Shown: one piece after another, positions 49,382-54,448 of the stretch
How positions within the stretch are numbered: the stretch's first letter is position 1
Layout of the letters: the number at the start of each line of letters is the position of its first letter
NCBI GenBank assembly: GCA_946811695.1
Contig: OX328125.1
Coordinates: 104,194,176 to 104,258,175 of the forward strand
Direction of reading: 5' to 3'
Source: Gonocerus acuteangulatus
Lineage: Eukaryota > Arthropoda > Insecta > Hemiptera > Coreidae
Length of the DNA stretch: 64,000 nucleotides
Notes under the pieces: generated by a model
Database searches by the model: none
What the model saw: only the letters and a program-made list of their open reading frames with translations
What the model was told of the DNA's origin: nothing
Translations under genes and position numbers: made by a program

Positions 49382-52300
49382 ATGATAATATATTATTTTC
49401 TCTTAATATTATATATAGACTTGAAATAAATTAATATAATAATAATAATAGGTGGATATTACAGCTCACAAAAAATAAAGTTGGTAAATCTCTGAAAGAA
49501 TAATGGAAATATTAACCCTTTCTCTACTGTCGACTTCTCCAGCAGTCGAGAGTGGCTGGGCTCTGTGTACCGTTGACTTGTTCAACAATCGTGAGCTCAT
49601 ATCTTTTACCGTTGCTCTCTTTTCATTTCTAGTCTTTAGAGCTATTTAGAGTTACGTAACATACTTCTAAGTATTACTGCTTGTAACTAGAGGCTATTTG
49701 AATCAAGTTTTTGGCTGTGTGAGCTATTTAGGCATATTAGAACCCGTTACCCTCTAAGTCTTGCCAAATTACCCTAAGTTCTTATACCTCTGTCCATTCC
49801 CAACAGCACGTTTATTAAGTTTTTGAGTATATATTTCCCCTGTTTATTATTCAATTCGAGAAAATTCCGTCATGAGTCCAACCTCAATAGCTACTTTCCT
49901 TCGGAGGAAAGTGCTAAAAGCGTTACAATAAGTGTCATAAAAAAGTTTCCAGTGGCGTTCGTGCAAACGCGGTGGCCATGTACCAAAAATAAAGACTTTA
50001 TGTTACACAGTACATTACATAGTTGTGTCGGGTGGACCTAAAGCATATTTATGTTCCTGAATTTGAGCTGCAGGCTCTAAACGAAATTAATTTTTAAATG
50101 AGTCACTATATGGTATTCAGAGTTCATGGAAGAGATTTATTAGTATTTTTTTTTTTTTTTTTTTTTTTTTGGACGGTGCTTGACAACTAGACCATTAGCA
50201 CCGACATCCAGGGTGCGGAGTTTTACCAATGAGCGATGGGATGAGAAAATTCCTGCCACCGGTGGGGATCGATCCCACTATCTCCCGCTTATGAATCGAA
50301 GGCGCTAGCCACTAGTCCACGGGAAACCCCTTTATTATTAATTTTTTTTTTTTCGTTTTTAATGGCGCATCAACTATTTGGCTATTAGCGCCGGGCTATC
50401 TACAGGTTGCCACCCTTTAATAATGCCAACAGCACGTGGTCGGTCACCCATTCAGGTACCGACCACGCCCGGCGTTGCTGAACTTCAGTGATCTACGGGA
50501 ACCGGTGCATTCAACGTGGCTATGGCCGTTGGCCTTTATTATTAATATATCCAAAATTGTATGAGGAATGTTGTTTTACCTGAAACGCAACGACAAAACT
50601 TGCTTTGTAGTATTCTGAGTTCTTGAGCAAGGCTTATTATTAATAAAAGCAAAATTAATGCATTACAATTGGACCTGAACCATATTACAAGCTAATACGT
50701 AAATGTGCACCTGCAAAGTTTTTGTTCTTGTTCAAGGAAACTACCTAAACAGGGTGTATCGCAAGATGTCAATACTCAAGGGGGAGGCCAGTTTTAGCAA
50801 TTTTTATAATTTTTGAAGTATTATTTTATTTTGTTTTTTTTTTCTCAACTTTAATTTGAGGCTTAATTAGGGGTCTCCCGTGGTCTAGTGGCTAGCGCGC
50901 TGGATTCATAAGCGGGAGATGGTGGGTTCGATCCCCACCGGCGCCAGAAATTTTCTCATCTCAGGGCTCGCTGAGAAAATTCCTGGTTGCACCCTGGATG
51001 TTCGGCGCTAATAGCTACGATTTGTTGATGCGCCGTAAAAAAAAAAAAAAAAAAAAAAAAAATTAGATTTTACAACTTTTGTGGGATTCAGCAGTCTGAA
51101 GAATTTTTTTTTAAAAGAGTATTGATTCTCAAAAATTTGTCCCTAGCAAGCCTTTTTTATTAAAACCACTTTTTTAAACAGTTATTGTGGTAATAATTGA
51201 AAGCGCATTAACTTTCAAGCAAATTTAATGCTGATTTGAAAAAAAAATTAATTTAATGTTGAAAAAAAGAGCTTACAAGCAGAGAAAATTGAATGTTTTT
51301 TTTTCTAAATAACATTTGGTTGGCAGCATTCAACTACATGTTATGTCTAATCTTTTCCCCTTGAGTATTGTCAACAACTTGCGATACATTCTTGATATCA
51401 TTCAAAGCTAATAGATAAAAGTATCTATTTACCACAACAAAAAATTTGTTTTTGGTAATTTAATCTGGTGGTTATAAATAATGTAAAAGAGCTGAACTCT
51501 TTAAATTGATTGTATTCGTGTTGGTCGCAAAACACGTTCTTCAGTATTTTTACATTAACTGCCTTGTTTTATTACTTTGGTGACTGTTAGCGTAAAAGTT
51601 TTATATTTTACCTCAAGAATGAACCATATATTTTTTTTCTAGATTTTTGGACCTGTTCAACAAATCCTTAAGTTCAGCACACTTGATGAAGTCATAGAAA
51701 GAGCGAATGCTACATCTTATGGACTTGCTGCTGGAATTGTAACCAAGAATATTGATGTAGCAACTAAGTTTGCACATGCTGTTCAGGCAGGATCTGTTTG
51801 GTATGTGAAAATTTTGAATTTGAGAGCCTTTTACATCTACTGTATATTTGTCAAATACCACTCGCTCACTGACCTATCATCGCCTGCCCAAACCAGTTGA
51901 CAGAAAATTTTGAAATTTTCCATGGACAGTCCCTTTAGAACGTAAGCACTTGCTAAGAAAGGATTTTTTTATATTCAAATTTTTAAATAGTTTTAAGGAG
52001 GGGTTTGAATTTTTAGTTGGTTACAGCAGTCACACCTAGGCAGAAAGCATTGCTAGGATGATAACAGGTCAGCTGTTACTTTACTGTATCTATTTCATAA
52101 TGTTATTTTTATTTGCGGTTCACTTCAACTATGATGGCACACCTTGAATTACTAGAAATAAACTGTGATTTTGTCCCTCATAGAGTTAACGCTATACCTG
52201 GTGATGGTCCATCCGAGGTAATAATATCCTGAACCCTTGCACAGCCTCCTCAGCTATCAACATCCCCAGTCAGAGCACTTCTTAATAATACTCACAAATA

Positions 52301-54448
52301 TAATGGGTGTTTCCAAATGACATAAAATAAATTTTAATATACATTTATTATTGACAATGAATTCTAACCTGTACTGGTTAAACTGTTATTGCTAACCTAT
52401 AGGGTTATCTCTAGGTTATCTGTTTCTTGAGACTGGCCGCAGCCCCCCAATGTGAAGAAACATTATACTTTGATTACTTATCAATTGATGAATAACATAT
52501 AGTATGATGGGGACCGTGCTATAATAAACTGCAAAAAGTTATATAGTAGCGTTAATTTTGACGATTCATTATTTAACACAATAAAATAACTACCTATCAG
52601 CTGTGACAAAGCACGGGTATTTAGCTAGTAACTAATAATTTTAATATTTGCACGATAAATCTCTAATTCATTGCGTTCAGAATAGAGTTAGAGTCTAATG
52701 TAAACTTTGATTTTGCAGGGTTAATTGTTATGATATTGTGGTACCACAAGCACCATTTGGAGGATTTGCTCGATAAATCTCTAATTCATTGTGTTCAGAA
52801 TAGAGTTAGAGTCTAATTTAAACTTTGATTTTGCAGGGTTAATTGTTATGATATTGTGGTACCACAAGCACCATTTGGAGGATTTGCTCGATAAATCTCT
52901 AATTCATTGTGTTCAGAATAGAGTTAGAGTCTAATGTAAACTTTGATTTTGCAGGGTTAATTGTTATGATATTGTGGTACCACAAGCACCATTTGGAGGA
53001 TTTAAGATGTCTGGACAAGGGCGAGAGTTGTAAGTGTTTTTTTTTTGTTATAACCAATTCTTCATATTTTTTATTAGGAAGATTTGAATTTTACTCTATA
53101 CTATAGTTTTGTATAATGATCAGATTATATTTTGTTAAATCTTTTCAAAAATGTTTGAAGATAAGAGGAAGGTGACCATTCAAGAGTTTAATAAAATTCC
53201 TAGCATTTCTTACCTGAAAATACAATCTGAATTGCCTCCCGAAATTTATGAATTTGCTGTTTTTTTAAACATGTTATGCTTTATGCTTGTTTTTGCGCTA
53301 TGACATAAACTACTTGTAACACTAGTCCAATAATTTTTATATACTATTAAAAATATATATTTAACGATATAATTTTATAGATGTTGTAATAAGTTAATTT
53401 TCTAAATTGTTATCTGTTGGCAAAAAACAATGTTCCCATTTGGGAACAATAGCCTGTTCGGCTTATACGCCTCGAGATGAGAAGAGGTACCGGGAATCTA
53501 TCAACATTTTCCCGAGTTGTACCTTTTAGTGTATTACCAACTGTGTTTCTTGTTTTCAATTTCCATTCTGCCTTTGAACTGTATAGTAGTGATTCTTGTA
53601 TGTCTAGTCATTTACATATATTCTTCCGTTTAATCATAAAATAATTTTGTGAAATGGACAGTGTTTGAAACTGTTGTGAAATCAGTCAATTATTTACACT
53701 ATTCAGATTATGTAGTGTGTTAACCTGTAAATAACTTCCCCCAAAAATCTGTGTAATGTATATGTGACTTATTACTTTCTGACCCCTTATCAGGCTATTG
53801 TTCCCAACTGGGAACATTAAAGAAAACATAGAATTCAGCATTTTTTTTATTTTTATTTTTTTTTAAAAAAAAGATCATTGAAATATTTCAATATAAAAAT
53901 AAGAAAGCCAATAATAATATGAAAACGTTAAAATTTCAAACAATATAGTCTTTTGGTATTGACTGTGTTACGAACTTCTTTGCCAGCGTTTCGATTGTCG
54001 TACTGCAAGCTTCCTCAGGGCTTAGTCTGGGTTTCGCAGACTAAACCCTGAGGACGCTGGCAGTATGACTAGCGAAACATCGGCAAAGAAATTTGTGACA
54101 CGGTCAATACCAGAAGACTATTATGTTTGTAATGACTTGGGCTGTGGTAGCCTACGAGTTAAACTTAAAATTTCAATCGAAACAGGGTTCGGTCTGTAAA
54201 CGGTTATAGTCCGGCCAGAAACAAAGAACCAGGAGGGGCGTGGCCGGAGTGGACCTAGGCCTTCCCCCCGTCATGGGCTGAAGGCAGCACATGCACACTA
54301 TCTGGTTCTTTTCTTTGCGGTACACCTATAACAAATTATGTGTTTAAATTAATTGTTTTTGTTTTTTATTTCCAGAGGAGAAGATTCCTTGAAAGAGTAC
54401 CTGGAAATCAAGACTGTCACGATGAAAATTTCTGAAAAAATGTCTTAA
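25915..54448 (+). CDS. Aldh: Aldehyde dehydrogenase, ALDH1/2 class, 12 coding exons
   Basis: NAD(P)-dependent oxidation of aldehydes to carboxylic acids. The 12 exons listed below join in phase to 1467 nt (488 codons plus stop), close to the ~500 residues of the family. Landmarks in the joined protein: the Rossmann-fold/active-site block PWNYPV with Asn156, Lys179 and Glu182 of KPAEQTP, FTGSTE at 230-235, the general base Glu255 in LELGGKSP, and the catalytic Cys289 in GQNCCAGSR. These keep the 133- and 34-residue spacings of Asn169, Glu268 and Cys302 in mammalian ALDH2. EEIFGPV and [13 protein letters not shown] are also present. The short N terminus ([14 protein letters not shown]) lacks a mitochondrial leader, so a cytosolic class-1-like enzyme is likely. 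The gene spans 28.5 kb because introns 2 and 9 are swollen by mobile elements. All introns are GT-AG. No break in the coding sequence is seen, except that exon 11's acceptor is triplicated. Confidence 0.95.
26026..26130 (+). CDS. Aldh: ALDH coding exon 2 (codons 10-44)
   Basis: Acceptor TTCCACAG, donor GTAAAT, 105 nt in phase 0. Encodes [21 protein letters not shown] and IAEADK: the standard N-terminal ALDH block. Confidence 0.93.
26640..27460 (+). pseudogene. I-group LINE remnant in ALDH intron 2 (RNase H to C terminus)
   Basis: + strand pieces: [20 protein letters not shown] (~26660), [19 protein letters not shown], a D-S-L-S-S block, [22 protein letters not shown]. Then comes an open stretch to 27453 with [20 protein letters not shown] and [17 protein letters not shown]. 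This parallels the RNase H and C-terminal Cys/His segment of the LINE at 21695-24115 but is a separate, older, frameshifted insertion. Confidence 0.75.
27558..29537. mobile_element. Long-TIR element 'T', copy II, interrupted
   Basis: The ends CCAAGAGCCAGCAACACAC (left) and GTGTGTTGCTGGCTCTCGG (right) are inverted and match copy I. The left half runs to ~27867 and the right half resumes at ~28947 (TTTTATTCGCGCTGCC), where copy I is continuous. The ~1.08-kb insert is bracketed by ATTAAATGAGAG and ATTAAATAAGAG, an imperfect 12-bp duplication. No transposase is seen. Confidence 0.7.
28295..28660 (-). pseudogene. I-group LINE C-terminal fragment inside element T copy II
   Basis: Minus-strand frame: [20 protein letters not shown], then [37 protein letters not shown] and a short acidic tail ending at 28295. 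It is open for ~120 codons without an ATG and corresponds to the last part of the LINE at 21695-24115 ([23 protein letters not shown]...LTIKHILTEC). 5'-truncated. Confidence 0.75.
29538..31490. other. ALDH intron 2, AT-rich, nothing recognised
   Basis: About 2 kb with no domain-bearing frame. Short frames of ~60 codons are expected by chance at this base composition. Some stretches (e.g. ~30840-31000) may be old repeats, but I found no second copy. Confidence 0.4.
31491..32240. mobile_element. Diverged relative of Helitron-like family 2
   Basis: The left part has AACGTTTCAACTGAATCC, ATGGTTTCATTTGTTTTTCC and CTATAAAAAGGGGATTTGCAAGC, all recognisable versions of family 2 (minus orientation). 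The right end has CTAGCTAAGATGATGCAGTG and CCTGCGAGTCGGAT, the shared terminal module. The sequence between resembles 63200-63415, so it belongs to a variant subfamily. Confidence 0.5.
32265..32801. mobile_element. Pogo/Tigger-like MITE, TA target duplication
   Basis: Ends CAGTAGACTCTCCCTAATCC and (minus strand) CAGTAGACTCTTCCTTATCC are inverted, flanked by TA at 32263-32264 and 32802-32803. The CAGT.GA.TCTC..TAATCC pattern is the hallmark of pogo-group Tc1/mariner termini. The interior (537 bp in all) has several GGATAA-type subterminal repeats and no ORF. Confidence 0.8.
32967..33068 (+). CDS. Aldh: ALDH coding exon 3 (codons 45-78)
   Basis: Acceptor GTACAG, donor GTAACA, 102 nt, phase 0. 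Encodes [23 protein letters not shown] and ARGKLISK, matching the 'V..AV.AA..AF..G..WR.M....R..LL' region. Confidence 0.93.
33149..33314 (+). CDS. Aldh: ALDH coding exon 4 (codons 79-134)
   Basis: Acceptor TTTTTCAG, donor GTACGA, 166 nt, ending in phase 1. Encodes [20 protein letters not shown], then GKP and [16 protein letters not shown]. Confidence 0.93.
33315..33963. other. ALDH intron 4, left part
   Basis: AT-rich; no recognised element. Confidence 0.4.
33964..34123 (+). mobile_element. SINE S2 in ALDH intron 4
   Basis: GGGGTCTCCCGTGGTCTAGT (A box), GGTTCGATCCCCACC (B box), GGCGCTAATGGCC...ATGCGCCGTA and an A tail. It lacks the ~30-bp segment ATTTTCTCATCTCAGGG... seen in the 50871 copy, an internal deletion between two AGAAAATTCC-like blocks. 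Confidence 0.85.
34124..35245. other. ALDH intron 4, right part, with TA tract
   Basis: A TA tract lies at 34352-34404. The phrase TGGCTAATAGCCGAAACGT (~34295) recurs in modified form at ~28850 (GAGGCCGAAACGT), suggesting an uncharacterised interspersed repeat. A short (AC)n run is at ~34864. No gene. Confidence 0.4.
35246..35436 (+). CDS. Aldh: ALDH coding exon 5 (codons 134-197)
   Basis: Acceptor CGTTTTAG, donor GTGGGT, 191 nt. Encodes the NAD-binding entry [24 protein letters not shown] (Asn156), and [16 protein letters not shown] (Lys179, Glu182). Confidence 0.95.
35620..35704. repeat. (TA)n followed by (CATA)n microsatellite in ALDH intron 5
   Basis: ~46 bp of TA repeats grade into about nine CATA units. 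Confidence 0.9.
35850..35963 (+). CDS. Aldh: ALDH coding exon 6 (codons 198-235)
   Basis: Acceptor GTTCTTCAG, donor GTAAGC, 114 nt, phase 0. Encodes [19 protein letters not shown] and VAFTGSTE, the coenzyme-binding loop. Confidence 0.95.
36119..36175 (-). mobile_element. Relic of the 5S-SINE 3' tail in ALDH intron 6
   Basis: On the minus strand it reads AAAGGATGGCAACCAATAGA then GCCTGGTGCTAATTGC. This is a diverged version of AAAGGGTGGCAACCTGTAGA...GCCCGGCGCTAATAGCC found in the 5S-derived SINEs at 50343 and 57669. Confidence 0.5.
36435..36908 (-). mobile_element. 5'-truncated RTE-like LINE with perfect 18-bp target duplication
   Basis: The minus strand encodes the C-terminal region [43 protein letters not shown] and [20 protein letters not shown] in one open frame to 36464. 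It ends in a (GAA)n-type tail. AATATATTGCTCAGTAAC occurs at 36417-36434 and again at 36909-36926, an exact 18-bp duplication. The open frame and perfect duplication mark a recent, dead-on-arrival insertion. The YGSETWT...LRWAGH...R.W..... block is typical of RTE/CR1-type C termini; I favour RTE. Confidence 0.85.
37118..37330 (-). mobile_element. tRNA-like SINE relic (family S3) in ALDH intron 6
   Basis: Minus strand: GTCATGGTTTCGATTCCCAC (B-box-like), preceded by a decayed A-box region and followed by a body with AAAGGGTGGTAAAC near 37170. Related to 15634-15722. Confidence 0.45.
37352..37862 (+). pseudogene. Non-LTR C-terminal remnant of the GARGT-motif family, in ALDH intron 6
   Basis: An 85-codon frame (37352-37609, with [14 protein letters not shown]) shifts near 37600 into [25 protein letters not shown] and IVKRLWL. 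It shifts again to [20 protein letters not shown], then a stop within ...[23 protein letters not shown]. The last ~80 codons align motif by motif with the minus-strand piece at 11238-11478. At least two frameshifts and one stop. Confidence 0.5.
38190..38292 (+). CDS. Aldh: ALDH coding exon 7 (codons 236-270)
   Basis: Acceptor TTTTAACAG, donor GTAAGA, 103 nt, ending in phase 1. Encodes [20 protein letters not shown] with the general base Glu255. Confidence 0.95.
38362..38546 (+). CDS. Aldh: ALDH coding exon 8 (codons 270-331)
   Basis: Acceptor TGTTTTAG, donor GTAAAT, 185 nt. Encodes [18 protein letters not shown] with the nucleophile Cys289, then a region ending [14 protein letters not shown]. 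Confidence 0.95.
38880..39260 (-). pseudogene. LINE C-terminal fragment in ALDH intron 8
   Basis: The minus strand holds a frame with [20 protein letters not shown] then [17 protein letters not shown], resembling the 'TR....F..P..R...Y..SF.PRA..LWN' end of Jockey/CR1-type pol proteins. It is short, frame-broken and 5'-truncated; assignment is tentative. Confidence 0.4.
39696..39863 (+). CDS. Aldh: ALDH coding exon 9 (codons 332-387)
   Basis: Acceptor TTTCTTTCAG, donor GTATTG, 168 nt, phase 0. Encodes [27 protein letters not shown] and [14 protein letters not shown]. Confidence 0.94.
39948..40247 (+). mobile_element. SINE S1 in ALDH intron 9
   Basis: AAGCTCAGTGGTAGAGC (A box), GAGTTCAAATCCCGAGG (B box), body with TCTTCGTTTGTAAGTTGGAT, and end CACGACTGATTTTA. 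Diverged and with a shortened T tail compared with the 21333 and 57859 copies. Confidence 0.8.
40293..41365 (+). mobile_element. Helitron-like family 1, copy C, left part
   Basis: Starts AAAAAGTCCGTCACGCAGG and has the ~145-bp internal units with GGGTCCGGAGTAAACCCC-type boxes. It is cut within its TA tract (41346-41365) by the LTR element array. The remainder resumes at 48713 (TA tract, then TTTTAACGGGGGTCATTTTC) to ~48801, and the terminal hairpin piece (ATTCCGTCATGAGTCCAACC...GGAGGAAAGTGCTAA) lies at 49861-49917. Confidence 0.8.
41366..41517 (+). repeat. 5'-most LTR, truncated (first ~152 bp)
   Basis: Begins TGTAATGATAT and matches the other LTRs up to GACAATACTGGTATAC. A short filler (41518-41530) then joins directly to internal sequence corresponding to 43975. 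Relative to the other units 682 bp are missing: the rest of the LTR, the primer binding site and the ORF start. Confidence 0.85.
41531..42637 (+). pseudogene. Retroelement ORF, unit 1, missing its start
   Basis: Identical in translation to the 383-codon ORF of units 2 and 3 from [11 protein letters not shown] onward, but residues 1-15 and the ATG are deleted. An open frame continues back into LTR sequence (to a TTG at 41423) with no ATG, so native translation is unlikely. Confidence 0.8.
43128..43824 (+). repeat. LTR 2 (697 bp)
   Basis: Starts TGTAATGA and ends TCATTACA, perfect 8-bp inverted termini with TG...CA. TATATATAA at ~43354 is a candidate TATA box and AATAAA at ~43763 a candidate poly(A) signal, so transcription from and termination within the LTR are plausible. 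GAGGTAAGAA at ~43610 is a strong splice-donor match. The 110-codon frame 43445-43777 within it shows no domain. Confidence 0.9.
43830..43847 (+). promoter_or_regulatory. Primer binding site, tRNA-Lys-like (unit 2)
   Basis: TGGCGCCCAACGTAGACG begins 5 bp after the LTR. The first 13 bases equal the complement of the tRNA-Lys 3' end used by several retroviruses and gypsy-like elements; the last bases deviate. Confidence 0.75.
43930..45081 (+). CDS. Gag-like protein of the LTR element, unit 2 (383 aa)
   Basis: ATG at 43930 follows a T/A-rich leader. The protein is rich in Asn, Lys, Glu and Ile. Residues 82-140 form a heptad-like, probably coiled-coil region in which [16 protein letters not shown] occurs twice with 25-residue spacing (from ~91 and ~116). 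The C terminus is basic ([13 protein letters not shown] at ~360-372), a possible nucleic-acid-binding or nuclear-targeting tail. There is no CCHC zinc knuckle, no DTG/DSG protease motif and no YxDD. I call it gag-like only from its position just after the primer binding site and its coiled coil; the family is not recognised. An intact reading frame suggests it may still be used in trans or have been intact recently. Confidence 0.75.
   Translation: MSDVNIEQIQNNGEENSVESPEYVFFTTPGEINIIVETRENELQEDDAIAFRESAGSLGTEIISNDRTSERDNEMHPQGLEHLMRLLLEQNKKLENKIDANRIEQNELKFELSENNKKLENKIDANRIEQNKKLDDLCAYLNNMGESQNKETIELEKSNSNLFNKNNRSCKEIIEINENNNGNLIKNTENDDTQINNDDLSELRKDNLNYDCSIIDQKCEENKIFVETKDESEYVCLVNEDDKIKEILLSNLNNNNEKINQIIKNNITNDNLKNKISTDVMDENLEQNNIKKLVDDHIISLKIMSYNNNNGNNQNNIMNKNVNKNNHLKNMDTKFGNKVKILFEYQYQNGIEKIAKLNRPPRKRIKQILRNNSDRCKKDFNNK
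45082..45571 (+). other. 3' non-coding part of the LTR element (unit 2)
   Basis: AT-rich ~490 bp with several repeats of (A)TTAGTTTAG (near 45140, 45208 and 45306). It ends with a T-run and the purine-leaning stretch AGACAGGAGTGCAAA directly before the next LTR, where a polypurine tract is expected but is only weakly matched. The same sequence follows the ORFs of units 1 (42638-43127) and 3 (47526-48015). Confidence 0.6.
45572..46268 (+). repeat. LTR 3 (697 bp)
   Basis: Same termini, length and sequence as LTR 2 as far as I can compare. It is followed by a primer binding site at 46274-46291. Confidence 0.9.
46374..47525 (+). CDS. Gag-like protein of the LTR element, unit 3 (383 aa)
   Basis: Translation identical to the unit 2 ORF over all 383 residues. 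The same coiled-coil duplication and basic C terminus are present, and it too lacks pol domains. Identity at this level between neighbouring copies implies very recent duplication, gene conversion, or an assembly repeat. Confidence 0.75.
   Translation: MSDVNIEQIQNNGEENSVESPEYVFFTTPGEINIIVETRENELQEDDAIAFRESAGSLGTEIISNDRTSERDNEMHPQGLEHLMRLLLEQNKKLENKIDANRIEQNELKFELSENNKKLENKIDANRIEQNKKLDDLCAYLNNMGESQNKETIELEKSNSNLFNKNNRSCKEIIEINENNNGNLIKNTENDDTQINNDDLSELRKDNLNYDCSIIDQKCEENKIFVETKDESEYVCLVNEDDKIKEILLSNLNNNNEKINQIIKNNITNDNLKNKISTDVMDENLEQNNIKKLVDDHIISLKIMSYNNNNGNNQNNIMNKNVNKNNHLKNMDTKFGNKVKILFEYQYQNGIEKIAKLNRPPRKRIKQILRNNSDRCKKDFNNK
48016..48712 (+). repeat. LTR 4 (3' LTR, 697 bp)
   Basis: Full-length LTR ending TCATTACA at 48712 and followed directly by the (TA)n tract of the host Helitron-like element. 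Confidence 0.9.
48713..48801 (+). mobile_element. Helitron-like family 1, copy C, middle part
   Basis: TA tract then AAATTTTAACGGGGGTCATT and GATAAAGATTTGAAGAAATT, continuing the element cut by the LTR array at 41365. It breaks at ~48801. Confidence 0.8.
48802..49862. other. ~1.06-kb insertion separating two pieces of Helitron-like copy C
   Basis: Lies between AGAAATTT and AAAATTCCGTCATGAG, which adjoin in the intact copy at 5872-7138. It holds an inverted pair TAATGACATTA...TAATGTCATTA (~48983-49008) and a ~45-base T run (49340-49377). No coding domain or clear terminal repeats; class unknown. Confidence 0.5.
49861..49917 (+). mobile_element. Helitron-like family 1, copy C, terminal hairpin end
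   Basis: Ends with the hairpin ACTTTCCTTCGGAGGAAAGT followed by GCTAA, identical to the end of copy A. Confidence 0.8.
50146..50330 (-). mobile_element. SINE S2, minus orientation
   Basis: T run (A tail), then the reverse of GGTGCTAATGGTC, the B box (GGATCGATCCC) and the A box (CTAGTGGCTAGCGCC, ending at GGGGTTTCCC). Flanks TTTATTAGTA/TTTATTATTA are a probable imperfect duplication. Confidence 0.8.
50343..50534 (-). mobile_element. 5S rRNA-derived SINE (SINE3-type), full-length
   Basis: The minus strand starts GGCCAACGGCCATAGCCACG and proceeds through CACCGGTTCCCGTAGATCAC, GAAGTTCAGCAACGCCGGGC and GAATGGGTGACCGACCACG: the whole of 5S rRNA, including the internal promoter region (AGTTCAGCAACGCCGGGCG; GGATGGGTGACC-like). 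A body GGGTGGCAACCTGTAGATAG and the tail GGCGCTAATAGCC...TTGATGCGCCATTAAAAA follow. TTTATTATTAAT lies on both sides (50331-50342, 50535-50546), a perfect 12-bp target duplication. The tail is the one used by tRNA-derived family S2. It is not a functional 5S gene. Confidence 0.9.
50535..50870. other. ALDH intron 9, nothing recognised
   Basis: About 330 bp, AT-rich, without a recognised repeat. Confidence 0.4.
50871..51060 (+). mobile_element. SINE S2, full-length, in ALDH intron 9
   Basis: GGGGTCTCCCGTGGTCTAGT, GGTTCGATCCCCACC, CTCATCTCAGGGCTCGCTGA, GGCGCTAATAGC...TTGATGCGCCGTA and a ~25-base A tail. AATTAG precedes the element and follows the tail. Confidence 0.85.
51061..51642. other. ALDH intron 9, right end
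   Basis: AT-rich with no recognised repeat, ending in the T-rich acceptor of exon 10. Confidence 0.4.
51643..51800 (+). CDS. Aldh: ALDH coding exon 10 (codons 388-440)
   Basis: Acceptor TTTTTTTTCTAG, donor GTATGT, 158 nt, ending in phase 2 (TG of a Trp codon). Encodes [29 protein letters not shown] and HAVQAGSVW. It follows the 11.8-kb intron 9. Confidence 0.94.
51801..52652. other. ALDH intron 10, left part
   Basis: No gene. Near 52595-52635 the phrase GTGACAAAGCACGGGTATTT and TAGCTAGTA resembles the end of a dispersed repeat common in arthropods, but only this fragment is present. Confidence 0.35.
52653..53006 (+). repeat. 118-bp tandem triplication spanning the exon 11 acceptor
   Basis: CGATAAATC recurs at 52653, 52771 and 52889 (118-bp spacing). 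Each unit has ~66 bp of intron ending TTTTGCAG, then the first ~50 bases of exon 11 (GGTTAATTGTTATGATATTG...). The units differ at only a few positions. Junctions read GGATTTGCTCGATAAA, and the original left edge reads AATATTTGCACGATAAA, so ATTTGC is shared at the breakpoints: a microhomology-type tandem duplication. Units 1 and 2 end in-frame with A-R-stop. Confidence 0.92.
52955..53029 (+). CDS. Aldh: ALDH coding exon 11 (codons 440-465), third of three acceptor copies
   Basis: Acceptor GATTTTGCAG, donor GTAAGT, 75 nt. Encodes [24 protein letters not shown]. Two upstream copies of the acceptor plus the first ~50 bases of this exon begin at 52719 and 52837. Those would read ...PFGGF-A-R-stop and have no donor, so a full protein needs the acceptor ending at 52954. 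Confidence 0.93.
53030..53428. other. ALDH intron 11, left part
   Basis: AT-rich, nothing recognised. Confidence 0.4.
53429..53818. mobile_element. MITE with self-palindromic terminal repeats, in ALDH intron 11
   Basis: The left end is AATGTTCCCATTTGGGAACA followed by ATAGCCTG. The right end read on the minus strand is AATGTTCCCAGTTGGGAACA followed by ATAGCCTG. Each 20-bp terminus is itself palindromic (TGTTCCCA.TTGGGAACA). Length 390 bp, no ORF, superfamily not identified. Confidence 0.65.
53942..54122. repeat. Near-complete hairpin (~85-bp arms) in ALDH intron 11
   Basis: ATAGTCTTTTGGTATTGAC at the left mirrors GTCAATACCAGAAGACTAT at the right. Mirroring continues through TTCTTTGCC.GCGTTTCG and CCTCAGGG.TTAGTCTG to a short loop near 54033. 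There are a few mismatches per arm. It could be a foldback MITE or a transcribed hairpin. Confidence 0.75.
54376..54448 (+). CDS. Aldh: ALDH coding exon 12 (codons 465-488 and stop)
   Basis: Acceptor TTATTTCCAG; 73 nt to TAA. Encodes [23 protein letters not shown]. The 'L.EY.E.KTV' block is the C-terminal oligomerisation strand of the family. Confidence 0.93.

Noticed and set aside
50343..50534. Functional 5S rRNA gene
   Set aside because: It carries a SINE body and tail and a 12-bp target duplication, and is single at this locus.
52719..52886. Two extra mutually exclusive ALDH exons
   Set aside because: The upstream exon 11 copies lack donors and end in-frame with a stop, so they are partial duplications, not cassette exons.
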